Position numbers and translations under genes: made by a program
Notes under the pieces: generated by a model
What the model saw: only the letters and a program-made list of their open reading frames with translations
Databases searched by the model: none
What the model was told of the DNA's origin: nothing
NCBI RefSeq assembly: GCF_945952055.1
Contig: NZ_CAMFHB010000035.1
Location: 1-64,000, forward strand
Origin: an uncultured Alsobacter sp.
GTDB taxonomy: Bacteria; Pseudomonadota; Alphaproteobacteria; Rhizobiales; Beijerinckiaceae
Direction of reading: 5' to 3'
Length of the DNA stretch: 64,000 nt
Part shown: piece after piece, positions 45,870-55,489 of the stretch
Position numbering within the stretch: the stretch's first letter is position 1
Layout of the letters: each line of letters opens with the position of its first letter

Positions 45870-46003
45870 CATTCTGGGGGGAACGCGGTCCTCGGACCCG
45901 AAATCCCCCAGTATTCCCCCACCTGAAATCCCCCGAAATCTCCATATTGCGCAACGGCTGCGCTCACTCGATGCTTTGGATCGTCTCGAACAGGAGCGAT
46001 CCC

Positions 46004-46264
46004 ATGTCATTCATCTCCGCGATCTCCACCTTCTACCTTTCCGAGCGCCGCGACGCCCGCCTCCGGGACGATCCCAACGCCACGCACGAACAGGTCCACG
46101 CCGCGATCGACGCCTCGCGGGCGGCGATCGACGCCGTGGCCTCGATCGTCCCCCGATCGCCCGAGGAGCGTGACGCCGCTCTCGGGCTCTTGCAGGACCT
46201 CACGGCGGCCGGGGAGTGGCAGCAGCAGGGGGCGAGGATCAGGGCGAACCTGTCGGGGCGGTGA
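46004..46264 (+). CDS. Small island protein, unknown
   Basis: An 86-aa helical protein (MSFISAISTFYLSERRDARLRDD). The ATG at 46004 has AGGAG at suitable spacing; the longer ORF-track version overlaps the preceding gene with a low-quality N-terminus. Its end overlaps the end of the reversed HEPN-like gene by 26 bp. The function is unknown. Confidence 0.6.
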   Translation: MSFISAISTFYLSERRDARLRDDPNATHEQVHAAIDASRAAIDAVASIVPRSPEERDAALGLLQDLTAAGEWQQQGARIRANLSGR

Positions 46265-47054
46265 GAGCGTCCCACTCCGCGTCGGCGAACAGCGCGAACC
46301 GCAGGAGTTGAACTCGGCAGGTATCGGCCTCGGCGTCGGTGATCGCGGTGGCGCGTCCGTGCCCCGCCTCGTCGCGCCAGACCGCAAGCAGGCCGACGAA
46401 GCTTTCGAGAGGCTCGCGCAGACTGCCCTTGAGGCGGGAGCCGATGAGGTCGGTCATCTTCTTCCGCCCCTGCGCCGAGCGGTAGTCCCGCAGGACCGCG
46501 TCCTCGTCCCCCGTCTTCGCGATTGCCAGCGCGAGGAGGATCGCCTCCGCCGCCGCCCCGCACATGACGCAGGCCGCGAGGTATCTCCCGGCGCGGTAGC
46601 ACCCGATCGCCTCCTCGGCCCGTTGCATGAAGCCGGGGCCGAACCGCCGGCCGGGACCCGCGATCACGTCCATGAACCGGGAGGGGTCTCGCGGAACGCT
46701 CTCCGGGCGAGCCGCGATCCACTTGCGGCCGAGGGCCGTCAGGGCGAAGCCGCCGTCTATCGTCCCCCCTATGCGCCCGCCGTCGACGATGACGGGGCCG
46801 GGTCTAAGGACGCCCATTCGGCATAGCTCGGCGACCGCGTCGGCGACGCTGATCAGGTAGGGGCGTTGGCGATCCGTGTCGTCGTGCCAATTCCCCACCC
46901 CTCCCCCTGATCGCCAGAGAGCATCGGCGACGCTGGGGATGAAAAGGTCGAAGCCTTGATCGCCCTGAGGGCGGCGCAGGGCATAGGGGTCGGGCGCGCT
47001 CTTCAACCTCTCGCAGACGAAGTCGAAGGCGACGTCGAAGTCGACAGTGTCCAT
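46239..47054 (-). CDS. HEPN-like cargo protein with Rx4H motif (possible defence RNase)
   Basis: A 271-aa protein, reversed relative to the rest of the island and last before attR. The C-terminal half is helical with CYRAGRYLAACVMCGAAAEAILLALA, similar to HEPN/DUF4145-type domains, and later WRDEAGHGRA gives the R-x4-H motif with a polar residue after Arg, the active-site pattern of HEPN ribonucleases. The N-terminal half may be a sensor (PYLISVADAVAELCRMGVL, DGGFALTALG resembles a winged helix). The ATG at 47054 has AAGGAGA upstream. HEPN RNases are common in toxin and abortive-infection systems, so a defence role is inferred. Confidence 0.55.
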   Translation of the reverse strand: MDTVDFDVAFDFVCERLKSAPDPYALRRPQGDQGFDLFIPSVADALWRSGGGVGNWHDDTDRQRPYLISVADAVAELCRMGVLRPGPVIVDGGRIGGTIDGGFALTALGRKWIAARPESVPRDPSRFMDVIAGPGRRFGPGFMQRAEEAIGCYRAGRYLAACVMCGAAAEAILLALAIAKTGDEDAVLRDYRSAQGRKKMTDLIGSRLKGSLREPLESFVGLLAVWRDEAGHGRATAITDAEADTCRVQLLRFALFADAEWDALTAPTGSP

Positions 47055-47195
47055 TCCGTCTCCTTGGGTTGGTGGCCGAAGGTATGCCGCTCGGGCGGGC
47101 GTAGGAAAGCGCCCCCGCGCCCGGGGTAGGACGAGCGCGGGGGGCTCCCGCTGCTCCCGAAGGGGTCGATCCGGGAGACGCGAGCTTGTGCAGTT

Positions 47196-47214
47196 GTTGC
47201 GACGGCGTTGCGAC
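47196..47214 (+). repeat. Right pair of integrase arm-type repeats
   Basis: GTTGCGAC occurs at 47196 and again at 47207, the same spacing of 11 bp and the same strand as the pair at 35552. It is located 74 bp inside the attR core. Confidence 0.7.
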
Positions 47215-47288
47215 GGGGGCGTTGCTCGGCGGCAACATCGGGACGATCGCACTGCAATGATTGGGAAATTTCTGACGTCGCCAAAGGC

Positions 47289-47295
47289 GCATCCA
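47289..47295. repeat. attR core (GCATCCA)
   Basis: This is the right copy of the boundary repeat; see the entry at 35424. The host sequence resumes at 47296 with GCCCTTCATCC, the codons for WMKG of the glycosyltransferase on the minus strand. Confidence 0.8.
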
Positions 47296-48690
47296 GCCCT
47301 TCATCCACCGCACGCGCTGCGGAAACCATCGCCGCAGGGTCGCGGGCGCCTCCTCCAGCGTGGTCGACGCCAGCATCGCGGTCCGGAACCCGCGCCGCGC
47401 CAGGCGGAGCCCGACGTCGGCGTCCTCCGTCACGTTCCAGGCGTCCCAGCCGCCCGCGGTGATCAGGGCCCGGCGCCGGAAGTGATTGGAGGTGCCGCCG
47501 AGCGGAACGGGCACCGCGAGCCGTGTCATCCCCGGCAGGGTCACGTCGAAAAGCATCGCGTATTCGAGGCGGAACAGGCGCGCCAGCCATCCGTCGCCGC
47601 CATTGTGGATGGCCAGCGAGGCCTGCAGGCAGCCGACGTCCTCGCCCAGCCGGGCGAAGGTGGCGGCTGAAAGCCGCAACTGCGCCGGCTCGGGGCGGTC
47701 CTCGGCGTCGTAGACGACGAGCAGGTCCCCACGCGTCAACGCGAGGCCGATGTTCAGGGCCCGGGGCTTCGTCCGCGGAGTGCCGTCCGGGCACGTCACG
47801 GTGCGCATGCCCGTCGGCAGGAGGAGGCGCGACAGGGACGCCCGGGTCAGCCGGTCTCCCGCCTCGACGAGAAGCAGGATCTCCAGGCGGGCCCGCGGAT
47901 AGTCCAGCCGCGCCAGGGCCGCGACCAACCCGCGCACGACCGCGTCCCCCTCGCGGTAGAGCGGCACGAGCACGGTGTAGGTGGGAACAGGGCGGTCGTG
48001 CGGCGCCGTGGCCCGATCGCGCACCCGTGGCTCGCCGGCCGCGGCCAGGCGCAGCGACATCGCCGACAGGAACAGAAGACCGAGGACGGCCTGCAGGATG
48101 GCGAGCGCCGCGCCGGGGTCGATGGCCGACCCCGCGGCCGACAGCGCGACGCAGGCGAGGCCGGTCCGGGCCTCGCGCGCGGTCGCCTCGCTCCTGTACG
48201 ACGCGCTGCCCGATGCCTCCGGCAGGCCGTCCGCGCCGTGGCTCGCCACGGCAGCGGCCGACCCCGCCAGCACGGCCGCCTCGAGGCGCCCGGGCGTGGT
48301 GACCGCGAAGTCCCGCGGCGCGCGCCCGGCCAGGGAGAGACCGATGAGCACCCTGATCGCCGCGGCGCGGGGCGCCACCACGACGCGATGGCCCAGGCCG
48401 GGCACCGCCCGCGCATGGCCGGTGGCGATGATGACCGGCACGTCGGCGGCCTCGCAGACGACCCTCGGCGTCGCCACGAACGGAAACCCGCACTCGCCGG
48501 CAAGGGCACGGTAGAAACCGTCCTCCGAGATCGCGCCGGACGCGATGAGGACCCTCTCGGTGCTGGCGCCCGTCTTGCGCGCCTCGATGGCCGCGCCGGC
48601 CAGTTGCAGGGCCGAGACGCCGTGGCCCATGAGGAACATCAGGTCTCGCGCGTGCAGGCGATGGGGATCGGGATCGGGATCGTGGATCAT
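47289..48690 (-). pseudogene. Glycosyltransferase family 2, N-terminal fragment (split by the island)
   Basis: The minus-strand frame from the ATG at 48690 has an N-terminal GspE-N-like domain (HARDLMFLMGHGVS, GASTERVLIASGAISEDGFYRALA) and membrane segments. A GT-A domain follows, with VLVPLYREGD, VVYDAEDRPEP (DxD), GGTSNHFRRRAL, TEDADVGLRL and the QxxRW motif QRVRWMKGW. At that point the island interrupts it; the frame continues into island sequence to a stop at 46804. The missing C-terminal domain is at 34996-35430. The reconstructed gene would encode 609 aa of a processive glycosyltransferase. Confidence 0.92.
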
Positions 48691-48810
48691 CGGCGCCTCC
48701 GATCTCCCTCGGGACTTCCCGTCGCGACCGCGACGGTGCTACGCAGGAGAGGACGCGAGTCAGTGAAGGACGGATGTCGCGCCGGTGCCACGGAGCCGCA
48801 GTTGAACTCG

Positions 48811-49668
48811 ATGGGTCTGCGAGGATCGAAAGGGTTGCGCCGGGCCATCGCGCTCGCCGCCGCCCTATGGGCCCTCGTCGCCGCGACGCCGGTGGTGCGG
48901 GCCGCCGACGTCTTCATCCCCGGCTTCTGGGAAACCAACCAGCGGCTGGAAAAGCCGGAAATGTCCGGCCTCAAGGCGATCCGCTTCCTGACCGACGACG
49001 ACTATCCCCCGATGCACTTCCTGTCGGAGGACGGCCGGCTGTCGGGCTTCAACGTCGATCTGGCGCGCGCGCTCTGCGACATCCTGAACGTGGCCTGCAC
49101 CATCCAGGCCCGGCGCTGGGACACGCTCCTGGATGCCTTGAAAGAGGGCCGCGGCGATGCCGTCATCGCCTCGCTGCGCGCGACCAAGGAGCTGCGCTCC
49201 TCGTTCGGGCTGACGACCCCCTACCTGCGCACGCCCGCCCGCTTCGTCGGCAAGCAGAACGCGCCCGGCTCCCTCACCGCCGACGCGCTCGCGGGGCGGA
49301 CCGTCGCCGTCGTCGAGGGCAGCGCGCACGAGTCCTTCCTGCGGACCTTCTTTCCCAAGGCCACGCTGGTGCCGGTGAACGACCTCGAGCGCGCCAAGTC
49401 CGCGCTCCAGCGCGGTGACGCGGAGCTGCTGTTCGGCGATGGCCTGACGCTCGCCGTGTGGCTCAACACCGAGGACGGGGCACGCTGCTGCAGCTTCGCC
49501 GGCGGCCCCTACACCGAGTCCCGCTGGTTCGGCGAAGGCGTCGTGATCGCGCTGCGCTCGAACGATCCGCTGCTGCGCCGGGCCCTCGACTATGCCCTGC
49601 AGCGGGCGGCGGAGACGGGCGTCCACGCCGAACTCTATCTGCGCTGGTTCCCGGTCGGCTTCTACTGA
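48811..49668 (+). CDS. Transporter substrate-binding protein (family 3)
   Basis: A 285-aa protein with a Sec signal peptide (AIALAAALWALVAATPVVRA) and a type 2 periplasmic-binding fold of the amino-acid class: IRFLTDDDYPPMHF, GFNVDLARALCDILN, LDALKEGRGDAVIASLRATKE. No ABC permease or ATPase is nearby. The TTG at 48802 has a better placed GGAG and may be the true start, adding three residues. Confidence 0.85.
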   Translation: MGLRGSKGLRRAIALAAALWALVAATPVVRAADVFIPGFWETNQRLEKPEMSGLKAIRFLTDDDYPPMHFLSEDGRLSGFNVDLARALCDILNVACTIQARRWDTLLDALKEGRGDAVIASLRATKELRSSFGLTTPYLRTPARFVGKQNAPGSLTADALAGRTVAVVEGSAHESFLRTFFPKATLVPVNDLERAKSALQRGDAELLFGDGLTLAVWLNTEDGARCCSFAGGPYTESRWFGEGVVIALRSNDPLLRRALDYALQRAAETGVHAELYLRWFPVGFY

Positions 49669-49781
49669 CGCGGATTGACCCCGCGCCTCTGCATTCCTAG
49701 TGTGCGCGCCGCTTCCGGGCCCGTCAGGGCCCGCGTTTGCTTGACGCACCCTCAATCGGCAACCCGACGGACACAGCGCCC

Positions 49782-51485
49782 ATGACCGCGCCCGAGACGA
49801 CGCAATCCTTGATCGAGGCCGCCGCCCAGGCGACGGCCTGGCCTTTCGAGGAGGCGCGCAAGCTCATCGAGCGGGTCAAACGGACGGGCCAGACGCAGGT
49901 GCTGTTCGAGACCGGCTACGGACCCTCGGGCCTGCCGCACATCGGCACCTTCGGCGAGGTCGCCCGCACGACGATGGTGCGCCACGCCTTCCGCGTGCTC
50001 ACGCACGACACGATCCCCACGCGGCTGGTCGCCTTTTCCGACGACATGGACGGCCTGCGCAAGGTGCCCGACAACGTGCCGAACAAGGAGCTGCTCGCCG
50101 CGGCCCTCGGCAAGCCGCTGACGCAGGTGCCGGACCCGTTCGGCACCCATGCGAGCTTCGGCGAGCACAACAATGCCCGCCTGCGGACCTTCCTCGACCA
50201 CTTCGGCTTCGACTACGAGTTCATGTCGTCGACCGAGTGCTACAAGGGCGGGCGCTTCGACCAGACGCTCCTGCTGATGCTCGAGCGCTACGACGAGGTC
50301 ATGCGCATCATGCTGCCCTCGCTGCGCGAGGAGCGGGCGCAAAGCTACTCTCCCTTCCTGCCGATCCATCCGGTGACCGGCATCGTGATGCAGGTGCCGC
50401 TCGACGAGATCCGGCGTGAGGCAGGCACCGTCGTCTGGCGCGATCCGGCCACCGGCGAACGCTTCGAGACGCCCGTGACCGGCGGCCACTGCAAGCTGCA
50501 GTGGAAGCCCGACTGGGCCATGCGGTGGGTCGCGCTCGGCGTCGACTACGAGATGGCCGGCAAGGACCTGATCGACAGCGTGAAGCTGTCGGGCGAGATC
50601 GCGCGTGCGCTGGGCGCCGCGCCGCCCGAGGGCTTCAACTACGAGCTCTTCCTGGACGAAAAGGGCCAGAAGATCTCGAAGTCGAAGGGCAACGGCCTGA
50701 CCATCGACGAGTGGCTGCAGTATGCCAGCCCCGAAAGCCTGTCGCTGTTCATGTTCCAGAAGCCGCGGGAGGCCAAGCGGCTCTACTTCGACGTCATCCC
50801 GCGGATGGCGGACGACTACCTGACCTTCCTCGACAAGTATCCCCAGCAGGCCGCCCGCGAGCGGCTGGCCAACCCGGTGTGGCACATCCATGCCGGGGAC
50901 CCGCCCGCGCCGGAGACGGTGGCGGCCGGCGGCAATGCGCCCGCCGCGTCGATCTCGTTCGGCATGCTGCTGAACCTGGTGGCCGTGGCCAACAGCGAGG
51001 ACAAGCAGGTGCTGTGGGGCTTCATCCGGCGCTACGCGCCGGGCGTCACGCCCGACAACCACCCGCGGCTCGACCAGCTGGTGGGCTACGCGGTCGCGTA
51101 TTTCCGCGACTTCGTGCGCCCGTCGAAGACCTATCGCGCACCGAGCGAGGCCGAGGCCGCGGCCCTGGCCGACCTGTCGGCGTCGCTGGAAACCCAGGCC
51201 GGATCGGTCGATCCGGAGGCGCTTCAGGCGGTGGTCTACGAGGTCGGCCGCAGGCACTTCCCCGATACCAGCGGCAAGTCAAAGAGCCCGGACGGCCGCC
51301 CCGGCGTGTCGCAGCAGTGGTTCCAGACCATCTACCAGATCCTCCTCGGACAGGACCGCGGCCCGCGGTTCGGATCCTTCGTCGCGCTCTACGGCGTCGA
51401 GGAAACGCGGCAGCTGATCGAGAAGGGGCTCAGCGGAGCGCTCATGGCGGAGCACGCCGCGTTTCTCGCGGCGCGCAAGGCGTGA
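49782..51485 (+). CDS. lysK: Lysine--tRNA ligase, class I
   Basis: A 567-aa class I aminoacyl-tRNA synthetase. The HIGH motif is PHIGT in [13 protein letters not shown] and the KMSKS loop is KISKSKGNG. These identify the class I LysRS, which replaces the class II enzyme in alphaproteobacteria and archaea. It charges tRNA-Lys. The ATG at 49782 is used; the upstream codons of the ORF have no ribosome site. A perfect inverted repeat follows the gene. Confidence 0.95.
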   Translation: MTAPETTQSLIEAAAQATAWPFEEARKLIERVKRTGQTQVLFETGYGPSGLPHIGTFGEVARTTMVRHAFRVLTHDTIPTRLVAFSDDMDGLRKVPDNVPNKELLAAALGKPLTQVPDPFGTHASFGEHNNARLRTFLDHFGFDYEFMSSTECYKGGRFDQTLLLMLERYDEVMRIMLPSLREERAQSYSPFLPIHPVTGIVMQVPLDEIRREAGTVVWRDPATGERFETPVTGGHCKLQWKPDWAMRWVALGVDYEMAGKDLIDSVKLSGEIARALGAAPPEGFNYELFLDEKGQKISKSKGNGLTIDEWLQYASPESLSLFMFQKPREAKRLYFDVIPRMADDYLTFLDKYPQQAARERLANPVWHIHAGDPPAPETVAAGGNAPAASISFGMLLNLVAVANSEDKQVLWGFIRRYAPGVTPDNHPRLDQLVGYAVAYFRDFVRPSKTYRAPSEAEAAALADLSASLETQAGSVDPEALQAVVYEVGRRHFPDTSGKSKSPDGRPGVSQQWFQTIYQILLGQDRGPRFGSFVALYGVEETRQLIEKGLSGALMAEHAAFLAARKA

Positions 51486-51503
51486 GGCGATCCTGACAGG
51501 GCG

Positions 51504-51527
51504 GCGTGAGATCGAGCGATCTCACGC
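51504..51527. terminator. Bidirectional hairpin between lysK and the S24 regulator
   Basis: GCGTGAGATC-GAGC-GATCTCACGC forms a perfect 10-bp stem in the 44-bp gap between two convergent genes. It has no T-run on either side, so it may act with Rho or as a shared 3' stabiliser. Confidence 0.6.
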
Positions 51528-51529
51528 GG

Positions 51530-52159
51530 TCACTGGCTGGCCCACATCACCCGGACGACCCAGATCACGTCCTGCGCCGGGATGGCGCGGTCGGGATGGC
51601 TGGGATTGAGCGAGACGAGTTCGATCAGCTTGGCGGTCCGCCGCTTGAGCTCCTTCACCATCACCTCTCCGGCAACGGTGCGGACGACGACCCTGTCCCC
51701 TCGCCGGATCGATGCCGATGGCGAGCAGATCAGGATGTCGCCGTCGCGATAGAGCGGCAGCATGGAGTCCCCGCTGACCTCGAGCGCGTAGGCGTCGTTG
51801 CCGGGCAGGTCCGGGAAGTTGACCTCGTCCCAGGACGTGCCGGCGGGCACGCCCCGATCGTCGAAGTGTCCTTCTCCCGCCTCGGCGATGCCGAGCAGAG
51901 GAATGGTCTTGCGGTCCGGTCCGCCCGTGCCGTTCGACACGAGCGTCATGAATTCGTCCAGCGAGGCACCCGTGGCGTCGAGCACCTTTGCCAGCGATTC
52001 CGTTGAAGGCCAGCGCAGGCGTCCGTCTACCGACACCCGCTTGGACTTGTTGAAGGTCGTCGGGTCCAGACCGGCCTTTTTGGCTAGTCCGGAAGCCGTC
52101 AAACCGTAGCGTGCGGCGATCGCGTCAATCGCCGACCAGATTTGACCGTGCGAAAGCAT
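51530..52159 (-). CDS. Self-cleaving helix-turn-helix regulator (S24/LexA-like)
   Basis: A 209-aa protein with a Cro/CI-like helix-turn-helix (LTASGLAKKAGLDPTTFNKSK) and a C-terminal S24 peptidase domain. The catalytic Ser is in VSGDSMLPLYRDGD and the Lys in GEVMVKEL. An Ala-Gly cleavage bond is present in GIAEAGEGHF. Such proteins are phage-type or chromosomal repressors inactivated after DNA damage. It is divergent from the DUF952 gene across 166 bp; no phage genes adjoin it, so it is probably a chromosomal regulator. Confidence 0.85.
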   Translation of the reverse strand: MLSHGQIWSAIDAIAARYGLTASGLAKKAGLDPTTFNKSKRVSVDGRLRWPSTESLAKVLDATGASLDEFMTLVSNGTGGPDRKTIPLLGIAEAGEGHFDDRGVPAGTSWDEVNFPDLPGNDAYALEVSGDSMLPLYRDGDILICSPSASIRRGDRVVVRTVAGEVMVKELKRRTAKLIELVSLNPSHPDRAIPAQDVIWVVRVMWASQ

Positions 52160-52325
52160 GGCCCCCCCAATAGGCCGACAGCGCCCAGGATCACCGCCCC
52201 CTGCGGTAATCCAGACCGCCGCCGAATGGAAATCGTCTTGATGCGAGCATCGCGGTGGGCAGGCTGCTAGAACCTGCTTCAGGCCGGTTTATGAGCGGTC
52301 CGGCCGTGTCCGTGAGGTTCGTATC

Positions 52326-52670
52326 GTGACAATCATATATAAGGTATGCCCCATCGCGGAATGGAATGCAGCACAAAACGCGTCGACATACGAAGGGTCG
52401 GCCGTTGATGAGGCCGATGGCTTCATCCATTTTTCGTCACCATTGCAGGTGCGAGAGACGGTTCGTCGCCACTTCAAGGCGCAAACGGGCCTGGTGCTGC
52501 TGACCGTCGAGGCGCGGGTCCTGGGCCCCGCCCTGAAATGGGAACCGTCGCGGGGCGGCGATCTTTTCCCGCATCTCTATGGCCCCCTGCCCGTCTCGGC
52601 TGTAACGAAAGTCGATCCGCTTCCGCTCGATTCCAGCGGCGAGCACGTGTTCCCCGCGGAGGTTCCGTGA
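52326..52670 (+). CDS. DUF952 family protein
   Basis: A 114-aa protein with [17 protein letters not shown] and [13 protein letters not shown], the signature motifs of DUF952, found in many bacteria next to pyrD. The biochemical role is unknown. It starts with GTG at 52326, and its TGA overlaps the pyrD start (GTGA). Confidence 0.9.
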   Translation: MTIIYKVCPIAEWNAAQNASTYEGSAVDEADGFIHFSSPLQVRETVRRHFKAQTGLVLLTVEARVLGPALKWEPSRGGDLFPHLYGPLPVSAVTKVDPLPLDSSGEHVFPAEVP

Positions 52671-53767
52671 TCCTGTCGTCACTCGTCGGGCGCTTCGGCG
52701 CACTGGCACTTCCCCTGCTGCATCGCCTGGACGCCGAGACGGCGCACGGCATGACGATAGCGGCCCTGAGAACGCTTCCGCCCACGCCGGCACCGGCGAG
52801 CGATCCCGCGCTCGCGGTCGAGGCCTTCGGCCTGTCGTTTCCCAATCCGGTCGGCATCGCCGCCGGGTTCGACAAGAACGCGGAAGTTCCCGACGCGTTG
52901 CTCGGGCTCGGGCTGGGGTTCTCCGAGGTGGGCACGGTGACGCCGCTGCCGCAGGCCGGCAATCCACGGCCGCGCATGTTTCGCCTGCCTGCCGACATGG
53001 CGGTGATCAACAGGCTGGGCTTCAACAACGAAGGCCATGCGGCGGCGCTGGCACGGCTCAAGCTGCGGGGAGCCCGGCCCGGGATCGTCGGCGTCAACAT
53101 CGGCGCGAACAAGGACAGCACGGACCGCATTGCCGACTACGTGAAGGGCATCGAGCTGTTCGGGCCCGTGGCCGCATACTTCACCGTCAACGTCTCGTCG
53201 CCGAACACGCCCGGTCTGCGCGACCTGCAGCACGAGGCGGCGCTGGACGAACTGCTGGCCAGGGTGATGGACGCCCGCGCCCGCGCGGCGACCGGGCGAC
53301 CGGTGCTCGTGAAGATCGCGCCGGATCTCCTTCCGGCCGACCTCGACACCATCGTCGCGGTGATGCGCCGGCGGCAGGTCGACGGCATGATCGTCTCCAA
53401 CACCACGATCTCGCGGCCGAACGGCTTGCGCGAGACGGCGACGGCCCGTGAACAGGGGGGCCTTTCCGGGCGCCCGCTCCTGCCGCTGGCGAACCGAACC
53501 CTGGCCGAGGTGTTCGTGCGGGCCGAGGGGCAGTTTCCCCTGATCGGCGTGGGCGGCATCCACTCCGCCGCGAGCGCCCTTCAGAAGATCGAGGCCGGGG
53601 CGACCCTGATCCAGCTCTATTCCGCCCTCGTCTATCGCGGCATGCCGCTCGTCGACGAGATCAAGGCGGAACTCGCCAGGGCCGCGAAGGCGGCGGGGCC
53701 GGGGGGACTGGCGCGCCTGGTGGGACGCCGGGCGGCAGACCTCTGCGCGCAGCCCTACCCGGGCTGA
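52667..53767 (+). CDS. pyrD: Dihydroorotate dehydrogenase (quinone), class 2
   Basis: A 366-aa flavoenzyme of pyrimidine biosynthesis. The N-terminal helices for membrane contact ([16 protein letters not shown]) mark class 2; the FMN barrel has [23 protein letters not shown], the catalytic Ser in [15 protein letters not shown], and GVGGIHSA. It oxidises dihydroorotate and passes electrons to quinone. The GTG at 52667 overlaps the DUF952 stop. The 3' end overlaps the MATE gene by 13 bp. Confidence 0.94.
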   Translation: MILSSLVGRFGALALPLLHRLDAETAHGMTIAALRTLPPTPAPASDPALAVEAFGLSFPNPVGIAAGFDKNAEVPDALLGLGLGFSEVGTVTPLPQAGNPRPRMFRLPADMAVINRLGFNNEGHAAALARLKLRGARPGIVGVNIGANKDSTDRIADYVKGIELFGPVAAYFTVNVSSPNTPGLRDLQHEAALDELLARVMDARARAATGRPVLVKIAPDLLPADLDTIVAVMRRRQVDGMIVSNTTISRPNGLRETATAREQGGLSGRPLLPLANRTLAEVFVRAEGQFPLIGVGGIHSAASALQKIEAGATLIQLYSALVYRGMPLVDEIKAELARAAKAAGPGGLARLVGRRAADLCAQPYPG

Positions 53768-55104
53768 GGCCCGAAGGTCCGGCGGAACAGGCTCGGATAG
53801 GCGATGGCCTGGCCGATGCCGCGTGAGCCCAGGAAGACCAGGAACGCCAGCCAAAGCCCGGCATTGCTCCATCCGGCCGCCGCCCACCACGTGGTCAGGT
53901 AAAGCGCGAGCGAAACCAGCATCAGGTTGCGCATCGCGCGGGTCCAGGTGGCCCCCACGAAGATCCCGTCGAAGGCGAAGGCGGCCGCGCCGGCCAGCGG
54001 CGTCAGCGCGGCAAACGGCAGGAACGCGAGACCCGCCTCGCGAACCTGCGGGTTGGTCGTGACGAAGTGGACGAAGGCCGATCCCCCGGCGAGGAAGATG
54101 CCCGCGACGGCGAGCCCGGTCACCAGGCTGAGCATCAGCGCGTTGCGCACCGTCCGGCGGAAACCCTCGCGGTCGCGGGCTCCGACGGCCTGCCCGCACA
54201 ACTGCTCGGCGGCGGTGGCGAAGCCGTCGAGGAAGTAGCCGCCAAACATGAAGAGGTTGTAGAGGACCGCGTTCGCGGCGAGCGTCACGTCCCCGGCCCG
54301 CGACCCCTGGGCCGTGAAGAAGCCGAAGGCGCCCATCAGGGCGAGGGTCCGGATCGCGACGTCGCGGTTGACGGCGAGCATGCGGCGCACGGCCGAGGGC
54401 GTGGCCACGTCGGCGAAGCGCAGGCCGCGCGGCAGGCCGCCGATATGCCACAGGATGCCGAAGCCCGCGGCCGCGCCGATGGCTTCGGCGACGACCGTGG
54501 CCGTCGCGACGCCCGCGATGCCGAGCTGGGCACCGACGACGAGAGCGAGCGTGATCGCGATCTTCGACAGATTGATCAGGACCTGGAGCATCAGCCCGAG
54601 ATCGGTGCGCGCCCTGCCGATGAGCGAGCCCAGGATGGCGTAGTTGGCCAGGGCCAGGGGGGCCGACCAGATGCGGATGCCGATATAGGTCCGCGCGGCG
54701 CTCTCGACGGCGGGGCTGGCCTCCATGAGCGCGAAGGCGGCCCGCATGATCGGGCCCTGCAGGGCGATGAGCAGGACGCCCAAGACCGCGGCGAAGGCCA
54801 GCGCGCGAGCGAGCGCCCGGGCGGATTCCGCGTCGTCGCCGGCCCCGTGCGCCTGCGCGGTCAGACCCGCCGTGCTCATGCGCAGGGATCCGAGCCCCCA
54901 GAAGAGCACGTCGAACACGATGGCGCCGATCGCCACCGCGCCCAGCAGGGCCACGTCGCCCAGGCGGCCGATCGCGGTGGCGTCCACCAGCCCAAGCATG
55001 GGCTGGGTGACGTGGGCGAGCATCATCGGAATGGCGAGGCGCACGAAGTGCGCGACGCGTGCGTCCACGGGCCGGGCCCGCGGCAGGGAGTCGGCGGCGC
55101 TCAC
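53755..55104 (-). CDS. MATE family efflux transporter
   Basis: A 449-aa membrane protein with 12 predicted spans in two halves, with the MATE/DinF pattern ([25 protein letters not shown]). It exports cationic drugs or metabolites using a sodium or proton gradient. It ends convergent with pyrD and follows the DUF6460 gene on the same map side by 18 bp. Confidence 0.92.
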   Translation of the reverse strand: MSAADSLPRARPVDARVAHFVRLAIPMMLAHVTQPMLGLVDATAIGRLGDVALLGAVAIGAIVFDVLFWGLGSLRMSTAGLTAQAHGAGDDAESARALARALAFAAVLGVLLIALQGPIMRAAFALMEASPAVESAARTYIGIRIWSAPLALANYAILGSLIGRARTDLGLMLQVLINLSKIAITLALVVGAQLGIAGVATATVVAEAIGAAAGFGILWHIGGLPRGLRFADVATPSAVRRMLAVNRDVAIRTLALMGAFGFFTAQGSRAGDVTLAANAVLYNLFMFGGYFLDGFATAAEQLCGQAVGARDREGFRRTVRNALMLSLVTGLAVAGIFLAGGSAFVHFVTTNPQVREAGLAFLPFAALTPLAGAAAFAFDGIFVGATWTRAMRNLMLVSLALYLTTWWAAAGWSNAGLWLAFLVFLGSRGIGQAIAYPSLFRRTFGPQPG

Positions 55105-55122
55105 GCCATCACCTGCGATCCG

Positions 55123-55392
55123 TCACGCCCGGCGTTGACCGAAGAGACGCATCACCAGCCACAGCGGGATCACGATCACGGCGCCGTACACCAGCCAGCG
55201 GAACACTTCGCGGAAGGCGCCGAAGCCGAAATCCATGATGCTGTCGACGAGATGCTTGATGCCGCGCAGCAGGTCGGGCGGCGTCAGCCCGAGGAGCGAC
55301 AGGAACGCGCCGACGAGGATCGACAGGAAGACGAGCTTCACAAGCACCGCGCCCGGCGAACCGCCGAGGAAGCGCGTCACGTTCTGGTCCAT
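55123..55392 (-). CDS. DUF6460 small membrane protein
   Basis: An 89-aa protein with two membrane segments (VLVKLVFLSILVGAFLSLLG and LVYGAVIVIPLWLVMRLF) and the motif RFLGGSPGAVLVKL at the N-terminus, typical of DUF6460 in Hyphomicrobiales. The ATG at 55392 is preferred over 55431. Its function is unknown. Confidence 0.85.
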   Translation of the reverse strand: MDQNVTRFLGGSPGAVLVKLVFLSILVGAFLSLLGLTPPDLLRGIKHLVDSIMDFGFGAFREVFRWLVYGAVIVIPLWLVMRLFGQRRA

Positions 55393-55489
55393 CGACGTCT
55401 CCGGCGACCGGGTCCTGACAGGCCGTCGCACCGCGCCGGCCGCCTTTAGATGCCTTCGGGGCGCGGCAAGTGCAACCCCTGCGGTCCCC

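Larger units (their letters stand above)
35424..47295. mobile_element. 11.9-kb integrative element, probable phage satellite
   Basis: The element is bounded by GCATCCA direct repeats (35424-35430 and 47289-47295) and removing it restores an intact glycosyltransferase gene. The contents in order are tyrosine integrase, an unknown protein, an AlpA-like regulator, two small proteins, a replication initiator with internal iterons, several small proteins, a tape-measure protein, a ParB-type fragment, small proteins and a reversed HEPN-like gene. Capsid, portal, terminase, lysis and conjugation genes are absent. Size, integrase, replication genes and cargo at the end fit a phage satellite; a decayed prophage is the alternative. 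Confidence 0.85.

Noticed and set aside
35424-47295. Island as a transposon with 7-bp target duplication
   Set aside because: No transposase or terminal inverted repeats are seen; the tyrosine integrase, arm repeats and symmetric attP core indicate site-specific recombination.
51530-52159. S24 regulator as part of a second prophage
   Set aside because: It is flanked by lysK and a DUF952-pyrD pair with no phage genes.
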